From contig JABDLS010000086.1 of assembly GCA_013002885.1 (NCBI GenBank), positions 21,250-85,249 of the forward strand: DNA of 64,000 nucleotides, given 5' to 3'. Position 1 is the first letter of the stretch, and the number at the start of each line of letters is the position of its first letter. Source of the DNA: Gemmatimonadota bacterium (GTDB taxonomy: Bacteria > Gemmatimonadota > Gemmatimonadetes > Longimicrobiales > Gaopeijiaceae). The position numbers and the translations under genes were made by a program. Below, piece after piece: positions 27,722 through 37,757 of the stretch. Below the pieces are notes generated by a model. That model saw nothing but the letters and a program-made list of their open reading frames with translations. It searched no databases and was not told the DNA's origin.

Positions 27722-30700
27722 TGACGGGTCACGTCGTCCTTCGGGCCGTCGCGTCGTCGCCTGCCGTCCAGGCACTCTCCGACATGCTCCCGGTCGCCGG
27801 CGAGGGGGCGAGTCTCGGCGGCGCGGTGGGGTCACTCGGTGCCGCGGCTGTGGCGGCACTACACCGGGCGAACCCCGAGCGGGTCTTCGTCGTCGTGGCC
27901 GAGTCGCCTCAGGAAGCCATCGCAGTCGAGGCCGACCTGGAGACGGTGCTGGAGAGTGACGAGGAGTCGCATCTCTATCCTCAGAAGGAGGCACTGCCGT
28001 ACGAGGAGTCCGAGCCTCATCTGGAAATCGGCGGGCTCCGTGTCGAGGCCGTCGAATCGCTCTTCGCCGGGGGGACCAAGATCCTGGTAACGACGCCCAG
28101 AGCTCTCCAGGAGCGCGTCCCCATCCCCGTCCGACTCGCGGACCTGCGCACCACGTTCCGTGTGGGAGACGAAACCCCTTTCGCCGACCTGCCCCGGCTC
28201 CTCGAGGACAAGGGATTCGAACGCGTCTCCCTGGTGGAGGAGGTCGGTCAGTTTGCCGTCCGTGGCGGAATCATCGACCTCTTCTCGGTTTCCGCCGGCG
28301 ACCCGGTGCGCCTCGAGTTCTGGGGAGACGGCATCGTCTCTATCCGGACCTTCGACATCCTGGATCAACGATCCACTGGGCAGCTTCGGGAGACCCACGT
28401 CCTGCCCGTCGACTTCCGGCGGAGCGACGAGGGCGGCGACACCCAGGTCTCGCGCTCGCTACTGGAGCTGCTGCCCTCCGACGCCGTCCTGGTGCGGCTG
28501 GGCGCCTGGAGCCTTCTCGAGCATGGAGAACGCACGTGGAGGCGAGTCTCGACCCTCTACGAGAGCCTGCTGGACTCCGGGGCCGCCCCCCGGCCACCGG
28601 ACACCCTGTTCCTTCCGCCGGGTGATCTGGACGCCAGGATATCGGCCCTGCCACGTCTCGAGATCGTTGAAGCTGACGAGAAGCCAGCCCTGGAGTCCGC
28701 CACCCCGCCGTCCATCGACCGGGACATGGCGAAGCTCGATGCATACCTCCGTGAGGGTGCGGCTCGCGAAGTCGAAACGGTTCTCCTGTGCGACAACGAA
28801 GGCCAGCTCCAACGGCTCGAAGAGATCCTCGGCGGCGTCCACCGGCTTCCTCCCGGAACGCGCCTGGGCATCGGGTCGCTGGCAGGCGGCTTCGAGCTGG
28901 CGGACAGCCATCCCCCGCTCAGGATTCTCAACGACCACGAGATCTTTCGCCGCCCGCGACGCGTCCGACGGAGCCGCCGATTCCGGGGGTCGGTGGCCCT
29001 CGAAAGCCTCGCCCAGCTCACGCCGGGCGAATACGTGGTTCACATGGATCACGGCATCGGTCGGTTCCAGGGTCTCGAACACATCGAGATCGGAGGGCAG
29101 GAGTTGGAGGTCCTGAAGATCGAGTATGCCGCGGGCGAGATCCTCAGGCTTCCCGTCTCGCGCCTCGACGTCATCGAGAGATGGGTGGGCGAATCCGACG
29201 ACTCCAAGCCTCCCAACGTCCACCGTATCGGCGGAAAGCGGTGGAAGAACCTCCGGAAGAAGACCGAGCGCGTCATCGAGGAGATGACTACCGAGCTCCT
29301 CGAGTTGTACGCCCGACGGCAGGCGGCAAAGGGATACGGCTTCTCACCGGACACCCGATGGCAGATGGAGATGGAGTCGTCCTTCCTCTACGACGACACC
29401 CCGGACCAGCGAAAGGCCACCGAGGACGTGAAGAGGGACATGGAGTCGGACCGACCCATGGATCGCCTCGTCTGCGGTGATGTGGGATACGGTAAGACCG
29501 AAGTCGCAATTCGTGCCGCCTTCAAGGCTGTACAGGACGGCAAACAGGTGGCCGTCCTGGCGCCGACGACCATCCTGGCCGAGCAGCATCGGCACACCTT
29601 CGAGGAGCGCCTCGCCGACTACCCGGTGAATGTCGGCTCCCTGAGCCGGTTCCGAACGCCAAAGGAACAGAAGGAACTCCTGGCCGACGTCGCCCACGGC
29701 GGTACGGACATCGTCATCGGGACCCACAGACTCCTGTCAACGGACGTCGTTTTCAAAGACCTGGGTCTGCTCATCGTCGACGAGGAGCAGCGCTTCGGTG
29801 TGAAGCACAAGGAGCGTCTCAAGAAGCTGCGCACCACCATCGACGTCCTCACGCTGAGCGCAACGCCCATTCCACGGACACTCTACCTATCGCTTTCCGG
29901 GGTCCGTGACCTGTCGCTCATCCGCACGCCGCCACGGGACCGGATGCCCATCTTCACCAACGTCCTCCCGTGGAGTGATCAACTCCTGAGTGAAGCACTC
30001 CATCGTGAGCTCGACCGAGGCGGTCAGGCCTTCTTCCTCCACAACCGGATCGAGACCATCTACACCGTGGCCGAAGAGATTCATGGGCTGGTGCCGGAAG
30101 CCCGGATCGGCGTCGCCCACGGGCAGATGGCCGGCCGCGAGCTGGACGAGGTGATGACGGCGTTCGTCGACGGTGACGTGGACATCCTCGTGTGCTCGTC
30201 CATCATTGAAAACGGCTTGGACGTGCCCAACGCCAACACACTCATCGTCGATCGGGCCGATCGTTTCGGCCTCTCGCAGCTCTACCAGATCCGCGGCCGC
30301 GTCGGTCGCTCGGACAGGAGGGCGTACTGCTACCTTCTGGTCCCGGACGACGTGAACGAGGATGCCGAACGTCGCCTCCGAGTCCTCGAGCACTATACGG
30401 AGTTGGGATCGGGATACTCCGTGGCCCTGCGGGACCTGGAACTTCGCGGGGCCGGGAACCTCCTGGGCGCCGACCAGTCGGGCTTCGCCACCCAGATCGG
30501 TCTCGACGCGTATATGCGTCTTCTCAAGAAGACCGTGGAGCGACTGGAGAAGGGCGAAGAGGCCATCGACTGGCCGGATCCCGACGTGTCGATGCACGGC
30601 CCGTCGTATCTACCGGACGACTACGTCGCCGACTCCAGCCAGAAGCTGCACCTCTATCGACGCCTGTCCAAAGCCCGAAGCCGTACGGAGGTGGAGTCGC

Positions 30701-31029
30701 TGAAAGACGAGTTGGAGGATCGGTTCGGGACGTTGCCCATCGAGGCCGAGCGACTCCTCGACGCGGCGGCAATCCGCATCCTCGGCCGCAGTCTCGGACT
30801 GGAGCGGGCCATCGTTCGAGAGGACTCGGCGCGTCTTACGTTTCGCGAAGGAGTGGTACCGCAGATGTCGCGGTTGGAGGGTCCCCTCAGGCAACGGCAG
30901 GCGGCCATGGACGTACTTCGAGTGCATCCCCTCTCGGTGAAGCTGGTGGCCGAGGGGCTCGAGCCGGTTCTAGAGACCACGCTCGTCGCGCTCACCGCGC
31001 TCGTCTCGGCCAGGGGAGCGGCAGCGTGA
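27721..31029 (+). CDS. mfd: Transcription-repair coupling factor
   Basis: A 1102-residue Mfd that removes stalled RNA polymerase and recruits UvrA to template-strand damage. In order: UvrB-like N terminus (about 60-330; [11 protein letters not shown]), CarD/RNAP-interaction domain (about 420-500; [18 protein letters not shown]), RecG-like translocase ([18 protein letters not shown]alker [15 protein letters not shown] box, [13 protein letters not shown] motif [21 protein letters not shown] motif VI) and the TRCF C-terminal domain. I prefer ATG 27721 to TTG 27718. It follows the BatA-like gene directly and is followed by the parvulin lipoprotein. Confidence 0.97.
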   Translation: MTGHVVLRAVASSPAVQALSDMLPVAGEGASLGGAVGSLGAAAVAALHRANPERVFVVVAESPQEAIAVEADLETVLESDEESHLYPQKEALPYEESEPHLEIGGLRVEAVESLFAGGTKILVTTPRALQERVPIPVRLADLRTTFRVGDETPFADLPRLLEDKGFERVSLVEEVGQFAVRGGIIDLFSVSAGDPVRLEFWGDGIVSIRTFDILDQRSTGQLRETHVLPVDFRRSDEGGDTQVSRSLLELLPSDAVLVRLGAWSLLEHGERTWRRVSTLYESLLDSGAAPRPPDTLFLPPGDLDARISALPRLEIVEADEKPALESATPPSIDRDMAKLDAYLREGAAREVETVLLCDNEGQLQRLEEILGGVHRLPPGTRLGIGSLAGGFELADSHPPLRILNDHEIFRRPRRVRRSRRFRGSVALESLAQLTPGEYVVHMDHGIGRFQGLEHIEIGGQELEVLKIEYAAGEILRLPVSRLDVIERWVGESDDSKPPNVHRIGGKRWKNLRKKTERVIEEMTTELLELYARRQAAKGYGFSPDTRWQMEMESSFLYDDTPDQRKATEDVKRDMESDRPMDRLVCGDVGYGKTEVAIRAAFKAVQDGKQVAVLAPTTILAEQHRHTFEERLADYPVNVGSLSRFRTPKEQKELLADVAHGGTDIVIGTHRLLSTDVVFKDLGLLIVDEEQRFGVKHKERLKKLRTTIDVLTLSATPIPRTLYLSLSGVRDLSLIRTPPRDRMPIFTNVLPWSDQLLSEALHRELDRGGQAFFLHNRIETIYTVAEEIHGLVPEARIGVAHGQMAGRELDEVMTAFVDGDVDILVCSSIIENGLDVPNANTLIVDRADRFGLSQLYQIRGRVGRSDRRAYCYLLVPDDVNEDAERRLRVLEHYTELGSGYSVALRDLELRGAGNLLGADQSGFATQIGLDAYMRLLKKTVERLEKGEEAIDWPDPDVSMHGPSYLPDDYVADSSQKLHLYRRLSKARSRTEVESLKDELEDRFGTLPIEAERLLDAAAIRILGRSLGLERAIVREDSARLTFREGVVPQMSRLEGPLRQRQAAMDVLRVHPLSVKLVAEGLEPVLETTLVALTALVSARGAAA

Positions 31030-31118
31030 AGTCGTCGAACTGTGGCGGCGGTCGCGAGTACACAGAAGCGGTGCGCCGTAGCGGTGGCCACCGACCACGA
31101 ACCCCGCAGGAGAGTGTT

Positions 31119-32543
31119 GTGAAGATCAGCCGCTGGAAACCCGCCCTCGTGAGCGCCGGATTCGTGACGCTCGTTGCCGCATGCGGTGACCCCGCATCGG
31201 ACGAGGGCACCGTCGCCAGAGTCGACGGCTATCGGCTCACCGTGGACGACGCGGTGGAGCTCCTGGTCGACGAAGAACGGCTGGCCGCCGACGTGGGTGT
31301 CGTGGAATCTCTGGCCGAGCTGTGGATCGACTACACGCTGCTCGCCGAGGCCGTCGCCGAGGACACGACCCTCGCAGAGATCGACGTCGAGCCCATGGTC
31401 ATGCGTCAGCTCGGCCAGATGATGGTCTTCCAGCTCCGAGATTCGGTCATCCAGATCGACACCTTCGTCACCGACGACGAGCTGAGCACCATGTATGAGG
31501 CCGAGTCGCCCGAGGTGCAGCTACGGGCCAGCCACATCATGCTCGAGGTACCCGTCGGCGCAGACCAGGCGGCCCGCGACAGCATCGTCGGAACACTTCG
31601 TGCTCTTCGCCAGCGCGTCATGGACGGCGCCGACTTCTCGGCACTGGCGCAGCAGTTCAGTCAGGATCCGGGGACGGCACGTATGGGCGGTGACCTGGGG
31701 TATTTCACCCGCGGAGACATGGTAGCCCCCTTCGAGGAGGCCGCCCTGGCTCTCCAGCCCGGCGAGGTGAGCGACGTGGTCCAGACCCCTATGGGGCTTC
31801 ATATCATCCGCCTCGACGAGCGTCGGGTCCGGGGATTCGAGGAGGTGGCGCCAGGGTACCGCCGTGAGGTCCAAACGCGGATGGTGCAGGAGGCCGAATC
31901 CCTGTTCGTCGGTGGTCTCGTCGAGCGCGCCGACCCCCAGGTCACGGAGGGGGCTGCCGACATCGTGCGGGAGATGGCCGCGGCACCCGGCGCCGGCCTC
32001 ACCGGTCGCGCGGCGAGACGCCCCTTGGTGGAGTGGCAAGGTGGGTCCATCTCCGTGGGCGAGTTCCAAGAGCTCCTGCGTCTGGAGAACGCCGTCCTAC
32101 GCAATCAACTCGAGCAGGCAGAAGACGAAGTCATCGACGACTTCCTCCTGGGTCTGGTGCGTCGGGACCTGCTCATCGAAGAAGCTGAGTCGGCCGGGCT
32201 GCGGCCTGTCAGGGACAGCATCGACGCCCTCGTCGTCGACGCGCGCGTTCAGCTTCGGGCCGCCGCCAGGAACCTGGGGATCCTGGATCTGGACCAGGCG
32301 CCCGGCGAGGATATGGAGATCGCCATACAGCGAGCCGTGATGGAAGCGTTGGCGGGCAACCTCTCCGGGGCCACTCGAATCGTCCCCCTCGGCCTCGTCT
32401 CTTTTCAGCTCAGGGAGGGTCGATCGGCGGCTGTCCTGGAAGAAGGAGTCGGCGGAGTCATCGTCGAGGTCGCCCAGATTCGCGCCGCCCGCGCGCTCTC
32501 CCCGGCTGAGCAAGGTCTTTCTCCGGCGGACACCATCGGATGA
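31119..32543 (+). CDS. Parvulin-type peptidyl-prolyl isomerase lipoprotein
   Basis: A 474-residue exported isomerase. I start it at GTG 31119, with AGGAGA (31109-31114) at good spacing, because this puts the lipobox VAAC (Cys22) after a hydrophobic segment; the longer frame from 31026 has a poor N terminus. A SurA-like helical region (about 30-130) precedes one parvulin domain (about 138-240; RASHIMLEVPVG, GGDLGYFTRGDMVAPFEEAAL, TPMGLHIIRLDE). The remaining C-terminal 230 residues resemble another chaperone-like helical section. Probably an outer-membrane protein chaperone in the periplasm, paired with the next gene. Confidence 0.88.
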   Translation: MKISRWKPALVSAGFVTLVAACGDPASDEGTVARVDGYRLTVDDAVELLVDEERLAADVGVVESLAELWIDYTLLAEAVAEDTTLAEIDVEPMVMRQLGQMMVFQLRDSVIQIDTFVTDDELSTMYEAESPEVQLRASHIMLEVPVGADQAARDSIVGTLRALRQRVMDGADFSALAQQFSQDPGTARMGGDLGYFTRGDMVAPFEEAALALQPGEVSDVVQTPMGLHIIRLDERRVRGFEEVAPGYRREVQTRMVQEAESLFVGGLVERADPQVTEGAADIVREMAAAPGAGLTGRAARRPLVEWQGGSISVGEFQELLRLENAVLRNQLEQAEDEVIDDFLLGLVRRDLLIEEAESAGLRPVRDSIDALVVDARVQLRAAARNLGILDLDQAPGEDMEIAIQRAVMEALAGNLSGATRIVPLGLVSFQLREGRSAAVLEEGVGGVIVEVAQIRAARALSPAEQGLSPADTIG

Positions 32544-32583
32544 GCTCCGGAACCACCCCCTCGACACGGGTTTACGAAACTGA

Positions 32584-33900
32584 ATGAAGACCTTTCGCAC
32601 CACTCTGCTCTTGGCGCTTGCCTCGGTGTCCTTGCACGCGCCCGTCTCTGGCCAGTTCATTGAAGGCAGCGACGTCGTGGACCGCCTCGTCGCAGTCGTG
32701 GGTGACTCGGTGGTCGTCCAGACTCAGGTCGAAGAAGAGATCCAGCGGATGGCCCTGCAGGGTCGTCCGATTCCCGAGCCCACGGATCCGGAGTACGAGC
32801 AGCTCTTCCGGACGGTCCTCGACCAGTTCGTCGACCGCCTTCTGATTCTCCAGGCCGCCGCCAGAGATTCGCTCATCACCGTCGACGAAACCGTCGTCGA
32901 GGAGCGAGTCAACGAGCGGATCAACCAGTTGAACGAGCAATTCGGTGGTCAAGTAGCACTACAGCAAGCCCTTTCCGCCGAAGGCATGACCCTGGCCGAA
33001 TACAGGGACATACTCCGGAGCGAAGCCCGCATCGAGCGCGTGCAGCAATTGTTCATGCAGCAGCAGCTTCGGACGACGGATCCGGTGGTCGTGTCCGAAG
33101 AAGAACTCCTCGCGCGCTTCCAGGAGGCCCGCGGCACCCTTCAGCAGCGGCCGAAGACGGTCCGTTTCCGCCAGGTGGTTGTCGCGCCCGAGCCCAGTGA
33201 GAACGCCGTCGATGCAGCCCAAGCGAAAGCTGAGGCTCTGCTGGACAGCATCAACGGCGGCGTAGACTTCGCCGAGCTGGCCACGCGACACTCCGACGAC
33301 CCTGGTACCCGTGAGCTGGGCGGAGACCTGGGCTGGTTCCGACGGGGCCGGATGGTTCGCGAGTTCGAGGACGCCGCCTTCGCCCTCTTCGACGGGGAAG
33401 TGAGCGATCTGGTCCGTACCGACTTCGGCTATCACATCATCAAGGTCGAGCGGTACCGGGCCGGCGAAAGAAACGCCCGCCACATCCTCATCGTGCCACA
33501 GAAGATGGAGGACGACACCCAGGCGGCCCGTGAGCAGGCCGAAGACCTCGCGACCCAGATCAGGGCTGGAGCATCCGTGGCGGAGCTGGCCGCCGAGCAC
33601 GGGGACGCCGCTGCACCCGATTCGGTGACCATCGCCTTCGAACAGCTTTCCGAGCTGCCTCCTTCCTACGGGCCTCTACGTACGGCCTCCGTGGGAGACG
33701 TCGTTGGTCCCATCCAGTATGAGATTGGCCCGAACGACGTTCGCTTCGCCGTGGTGAAGGTCGAGGACATCCGGGAAGCGGGGGCCTACACCTTCGAAGA
33801 CCTACGCGCTCAGATCGCGGCCCAGCTTCAGCAGGAGAAGCGCATCGAGCGACTGCTCGAGGACATACGCGCCCGCACGTACATCGACATCCGCATGTAG
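32584..33900 (+). CDS. SurA-like periplasmic parvulin chaperone
   Basis: A 438-residue protein with a signal peptide ([19 protein letters not shown]) and SurA organisation: an N-terminal chaperone segment starting [23 protein letters not shown], a first parvulin domain (about 190-295; [32 protein letters not shown]), and a second, less conserved one (about 296-395; NARHILIV). It is followed without any gap by pdxA, the same gene order as E. coli surA-pdxA, which supports the SurA assignment. Assists folding of outer-membrane proteins. Confidence 0.9.
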   Translation: MKTFRTTLLLALASVSLHAPVSGQFIEGSDVVDRLVAVVGDSVVVQTQVEEEIQRMALQGRPIPEPTDPEYEQLFRTVLDQFVDRLLILQAAARDSLITVDETVVEERVNERINQLNEQFGGQVALQQALSAEGMTLAEYRDILRSEARIERVQQLFMQQQLRTTDPVVVSEEELLARFQEARGTLQQRPKTVRFRQVVVAPEPSENAVDAAQAKAEALLDSINGGVDFAELATRHSDDPGTRELGGDLGWFRRGRMVREFEDAAFALFDGEVSDLVRTDFGYHIIKVERYRAGERNARHILIVPQKMEDDTQAAREQAEDLATQIRAGASVAELAAEHGDAAAPDSVTIAFEQLSELPPSYGPLRTASVGDVVGPIQYEIGPNDVRFAVVKVEDIREAGAYTFEDLRAQIAAQLQQEKRIERLLEDIRARTYIDIRM

Positions 33901-34848
33901 GTGGCTCTCCGCCTCGCTGTCACTCCGGGGGACCCGAGGGGCGTAGGCCCCGAGGTAGCCCTTCACGCCATCCGCCGCTTTCAGGAAAGCGATCCGACCG
34001 TAGATCTGTCCGTCGTCGGTCCGGACGGTCTTCTCCAGCTCGATGATCTGTCGAAGCTGGCCGAGGCGCACAGGAAGCGGAACGATGCCGTCGCCGCAGG
34101 CACAGTCGCGGCGCGATCCATCGAGCGAGCGGTCGACATGGCTCGGTCAGGAGATGTGCATGCGATCGTCACAGCGCCGCTACACAAGCCATCGCTCCAC
34201 GCAGCAGGTTGGCCGGTACCGGGGCACACGGAGATGCTGGCTCGCCTCGCCGACGTGGAGCATGTGGGCATGCTCATGGCGGCCGAACGTACGAAGCTGG
34301 GCAGCGCCCTGCGGGTCCTCCTCGTGACCACGCACATGGCACTGCGCGACGTGCCCCGAGCTCTTACCTCGGAGCGGATTTCGGAACAGGTCGCCCTGCT
34401 CCATCGCTCCCTCGAGTCCGACTGGGGTCTTCCCGCGCCGCGGATCGGACTGTGCGCCCTGAACCCCCACGCGTCCGACGGAGGGCTCTTCGGCGACGAG
34501 GAGGCAAGGGTCTACGCACCGGCTCTCACCAGTCTCAGGGCCTCGGGGATCCCCGCCTCCGGTCCGCTTCCCGCCGACACCGTCTTTTCCCGGGCATTGA
34601 GTGGGGATTTCGATGCTGTGGCCGCCCCGTACCACGACGTGGGTATGGCCGCCTTCAAGACGGTCTCTTTCGGTTCGGGAGTGAACGTGACCTTGGGCCT
34701 CCCTTTTGTCCGCACCTCTCCGGACCACGGCACGGCCTTCGACATCGCCGGGCGGGGCAAGGCGGACCCATCGTCAATGATCGAAGCCCTGGTCCTCGCC
34801 CACCGACTCGCGAAGAATCGTTTTGACACCCCTCATGCCGATGTCTAA
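33901..34848 (+). CDS. pdxA: 4-hydroxythreonine-4-phosphate dehydrogenase
   Basis: PdxA oxidises 4-phosphohydroxy-L-threonine in the DXP-dependent vitamin B6 pathway. The protein has 315 residues and a GTG start immediately after the SurA stop. Near the start is the family's TPGDPRGVGPEVAL; GHTEML, PYHDVGMAAFK and TSPDHGTAFDIAGRGKAD carry the metal-binding histidines and substrate contacts. Coupling to surA-like is conserved in many Gram-negatives. No other pdx gene is in the window. Confidence 0.95.
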   Translation: MALRLAVTPGDPRGVGPEVALHAIRRFQESDPTVDLSVVGPDGLLQLDDLSKLAEAHRKRNDAVAAGTVAARSIERAVDMARSGDVHAIVTAPLHKPSLHAAGWPVPGHTEMLARLADVEHVGMLMAAERTKLGSALRVLLVTTHMALRDVPRALTSERISEQVALLHRSLESDWGLPAPRIGLCALNPHASDGGLFGDEEARVYAPALTSLRASGIPASGPLPADTVFSRALSGDFDAVAAPYHDVGMAAFKTVSFGSGVNVTLGLPFVRTSPDHGTAFDIAGRGKADPSSMIEALVLAHRLAKNRFDTPHADV

Positions 34849-34893
34849 CCTTCCTTCCCGGAACAAGGTCTCGTCCCACGGACGCCCCATCCG

Positions 34894-35658
34894 GTGATCA
34901 AACTCTCGAATGTCTCCAAGCAGTACCCCAAGCGCGGCTTCGCGCTCAAGGACGTCACCTTTCAGCTCGGCAAGGGTGAGTTCGCTTTCCTCACGGGTCA
35001 TTCCGGATCCGGTAAGAGCACGACCATGCGGCTCATCCATATGGTCGACCGCCCGACAGCGGGCGAGGTCCGGGTGTCGGGATACTCTTCGGACAAGGTC
35101 ACGGAGCGTGATCTGTGGAAGGTGCGCCGACGCGTTGGATACGTCTTCCAGGACTTCCGCCTCCTTCCGGGCCGGACGGCGTACGAGAACGTGGCCTTCG
35201 CGCTGGAAGTCACCGGCACGCCACCCAAAGCCATCAAGCCCAAAGCGCAGCGTCTCCTCAGCCAGGTGGGCCTCTCGACGAAGGCGGGGGCCTTCGTGAA
35301 TGAGCTCTCCGGGGGAGAACAGCAACGGGTGGCCATTGCCCGGGCTCTGGTCAACGACCCCTTCGTGCTCCTGGCGGACGAGCCGACGGGCAATCTCGAC
35401 GAGCGGGCCACCCGTGGGATCATGGAGCTCTTCTGGGATATACAGGCCAAGGGGATGGCTGTCCTCATGGCCACCCATGACCTCGAGCTTATACGCCAAT
35501 ATCCCCGAACCCGGGTCCTCGAGCTGGACCACGGGAAGCTGGTCTATGATTCGAGATCACCGGATGACGGGGTCAGCAGGCCCGACCCGCCGGGGCCACC
35601 TCCGCCGGAGTCGACAGGCCAAGAGGGCGGCTCCTCGGCGACCCAGGGAGGTCTGTGA
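34894..35658 (+). CDS. ftsE: Cell division ATP-binding protein
   Basis: FtsE is the ABC ATPase of the FtsEX complex, which activates septal peptidoglycan amidases through EnvC-type proteins. GHSGSGKSTTMRLI is Walker A, YVFQDFRLLPGRTAYENVAF is the Q-loop region, LSGGEQQRVAIARAL the signature and VLLADEPTGNLDE Walker B. After the usual C terminus a Pro/Gly/Ser-rich tail of about 25 residues (SRPDPPGPPPPES) is added. GTG start. The stop overlaps the ftsX start. Confidence 0.95.
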   Translation: MIKLSNVSKQYPKRGFALKDVTFQLGKGEFAFLTGHSGSGKSTTMRLIHMVDRPTAGEVRVSGYSSDKVTERDLWKVRRRVGYVFQDFRLLPGRTAYENVAFALEVTGTPPKAIKPKAQRLLSQVGLSTKAGAFVNELSGGEQQRVAIARALVNDPFVLLADEPTGNLDERATRGIMELFWDIQAKGMAVLMATHDLELIRQYPRTRVLELDHGKLVYDSRSPDDGVSRPDPPGPPPPESTGQEGGSSATQGGL

Positions 35659-36512
35659 TGTACGCCTTTCGCGAGGCCGTCGCCGCCTTCAAGCGCGCCC
35701 CGGTCCTCACCGGGCTTTCGTCGACGATGGTGGGCCTCGCGCTATTCGTGGTCGGCCTCTTCTCGCTGGCTACCTACAACCTCCAGCTCGCGCTCTCGGC
35801 CATCGAGGAGCGGGTGGAGGTCGTCGTCTATCTCCGCGACGATGTACGCCAGAGCGAGATCGACCTCCTCCTCACCGAACTCTCGAACCTCGAGGAAGTT
35901 CGGCAGGTCATGTACATCTCGAAGCGCGAAGCGTTGGAGCGGGCCCGGACCGAGCTGCCCGAGTTCGGCGAGCTCTTCATGAGTTCGGAGGTGAATCCCC
36001 TGCCCCAGTCCCTCGAGGTCGAACTCCGACCGGGATCGAGAAACCCGGAGGCGGTCGAGAAGGTGGCCTTCGCCGCCGAGGGGTACCCCTTCGTTGAAGA
36101 CGCCCAGTACGGTGAGGAATGGGTGAATCGACTCTTCGCACTGAGGCGCATTGGCGCCGCAAGTGCCGGCGTCCTGGGCATCGCGTTCGCCCTCGTCGCG
36201 GCACTCATCATCGGTACCGCGCTCCGCATCGCCATATTCGCCCGACGCGACGAGATCTACATCATGCGCCTCGTGGGAGCGAAGAACTCGTTCATTCGAA
36301 GGCCCTTCCTGCTGGAAGGCGCCATGGCCGGGCTGGCGGGAGGGCTCCTGGCGTGGGGCCTGACCTACGCTACCTATCGAGGTGTCTACGCCTACCTCTT
36401 CGAGGTGGCCTGGGTGCCCGGTCGGTGGGTCGCAGCAGGCCTCCTCGCCGGAACGGCCTTCGGGGCCTTCGCCAGCGCCCTGGCCATCCGACGGCATCTC
36501 CGGGAGATCTGA
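35658..36512 (+). CDS. ftsX: Cell division membrane protein FtsX
   Basis: A 284-residue FtsX with the expected layout: a first TM helix (TMVGLALFVVGLFSL), a periplasmic loop of about 120 residues containing VEVVVYLRDDV and VMYISKREAL, and three further TM helices in the FtsX/MacB-type domain, with IMRLVGAKNSFIRRPFLLEGAMAGLAGG at the family core. The ATG at 35658 overlaps the ftsE TGA (TGATG). The EnvC-like gene follows after 3 bases, so the whole amidase-activation system is encoded together. Confidence 0.95.
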   Translation: MYAFREAVAAFKRAPVLTGLSSTMVGLALFVVGLFSLATYNLQLALSAIEERVEVVVYLRDDVRQSEIDLLLTELSNLEEVRQVMYISKREALERARTELPEFGELFMSSEVNPLPQSLEVELRPGSRNPEAVEKVAFAAEGYPFVEDAQYGEEWVNRLFALRRIGAASAGVLGIAFALVAALIIGTALRIAIFARRDEIYIMRLVGAKNSFIRRPFLLEGAMAGLAGGLLAWGLTYATYRGVYAYLFEVAWVPGRWVAAGLLAGTAFGAFASALAIRRHLREI

Positions 36513-36515
36513 CGG

Positions 36516-37757
36516 ATGCGATGTCGCCCTCTCATCGCTGGCAGATCGTTCGTGGTCGCCCTCGCTGCCTCCGTCACCCTGAGCGCCTATCTGGGAGCAC
36601 CGCCCTCTCTGGCGGGGCAGGACCCGGACATCGCCCGTGAGATCCGGGAGAGCCAGCGTCGACTGGAACAGATCCGTGCCGAGCGGGAGCGCCTCGAACG
36701 CGAAGCCGGAGACGCGCGCAACCGGATCCGCGACGCCTCCGCGGAGCTCGCGAACGTCGAGCGTCGCCTTTCGGCCTCCCGGTCGGTGCTGGCCGAGGTG
36801 GAGTTCCAGTCGGAGGCGACAGCCGACCAGGTCCGCGTAACCACCCGGGACCTGATCACGACGCAGGACCGGATGTCTGAGAGCCAGGCCGTGCTGTACC
36901 GGCGCCTTCGGGACATCTACAAGATGGGCCCCATGCGAACGGTCCAGGTGCTTCTCGGCGCCGACTCCTTCACCGACTTGCTCAACCGTTACCGTTACCT
37001 CCAGCGCATCGCGGCCTTCGACCGATCCCTCTTGGAGCGGGTCCAGTCTCTGGAAGCCGAGTTGGCTCAGCAGAACGCCGCGCTCCGCGAACGGATGGCG
37101 CTCCTGGGAAGTCTCCGTCAGGACCGCCTCACCGAGGTGGTCCAGCTTCGCTCGGTGGAGTCGGAGCGACAGGCCGCCATCCGGCAGTTCCGAGCACGCG
37201 AGGAGTCGGCAGCTTCGCGGATTCAGGAGCTCGAGGCCGACGAGGAGCGCATGACGGACCTCATGGCCGAGCTCGAGGTGCGCCGGAGAGAACTCGAAGC
37301 CCGAAGACGGGCCGGCGCCGCCTCCATTTCGGCCGAGGACGCCGGCTCGCTGGATTGGCCTCTGGAGGGCGACGTGATCTACGAGTTCGGTCGGGACCAG
37401 AGGCCGAACGGGACCGTGATCCGGTGGAATGGCATCGGCATCGCGGCGCCCACCGGGACGCCGGTACGAGCCGTGAAGGCCGGGACCGTGGCATACGCCG
37501 GTCCCTTCGAGGGGTACGGCCCCACGGTGATGCTCAGCCACGGCGATGGCTTCTATACGCTCTACCTCTACCTCGAAGAGATCGGGGTGGTGGAGGGCCG
37601 TCAGGTCTCGCCGGGGCAGGTCGTGGGCACCGTGGGGGGAGGCGACACACCGGAGGGTCCCCATCTGGAGTTCCAGATCCGGGCCCCCGAAGTTGCCGAC
37701 GGCAACCCGCTCGCCCAGGATCCCCTCCAATGGCTGCGTTCGAGGGACCGCCCGTGA
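36516..37757 (+). CDS. EnvC-like amidase activator (coiled coil + degenerate LytM)
   Basis: A 413-residue exported protein. A signal peptide is followed by a long coiled coil (about 40-265, RESQRRLEQIRAERERLEREAGD and similar) and a C-terminal M23/LytM domain (about 285-405). The active HxGxD motif is replaced by WNGIGIAAPTGTPV, and the active HLHFE by PHLEFQIR, so the zinc ligands are incomplete. That is the state known for EnvC, which activates amidases instead of cutting peptidoglycan. Position directly after ftsEX supports this role. The stop overlaps the next GTG (GTGA at 37754-37757). Confidence 0.9.
   Translation: MRCRPLIAGRSFVVALAASVTLSAYLGAPPSLAGQDPDIAREIRESQRRLEQIRAERERLEREAGDARNRIRDASAELANVERRLSASRSVLAEVEFQSEATADQVRVTTRDLITTQDRMSESQAVLYRRLRDIYKMGPMRTVQVLLGADSFTDLLNRYRYLQRIAAFDRSLLERVQSLEAELAQQNAALRERMALLGSLRQDRLTEVVQLRSVESERQAAIRQFRAREESAASRIQELEADEERMTDLMAELEVRRRELEARRRAGAASISAEDAGSLDWPLEGDVIYEFGRDQRPNGTVIRWNGIGIAAPTGTPVRAVKAGTVAYAGPFEGYGPTVMLSHGDGFYTLYLYLEEIGVVEGRQVSPGQVVGTVGGGDTPEGPHLEFQIRAPEVADGNPLAQDPLQWLRSRDRP

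Noticed and set aside
31026..31118. Upstream start of the parvulin lipoprotein at GTG 31026
   Set aside because: It would place 31 polar residues before the lipobox and has no better ribosome-binding site than the AGGAGA ahead of GTG 31119.
35742..37730. A 662-codon open frame on the minus strand over ftsX and the EnvC-like gene
   Set aside because: The plus strand encodes two clear division proteins there. High GC gives long antisense frames, and this one reads as a compositional shadow with no recognisable domain.
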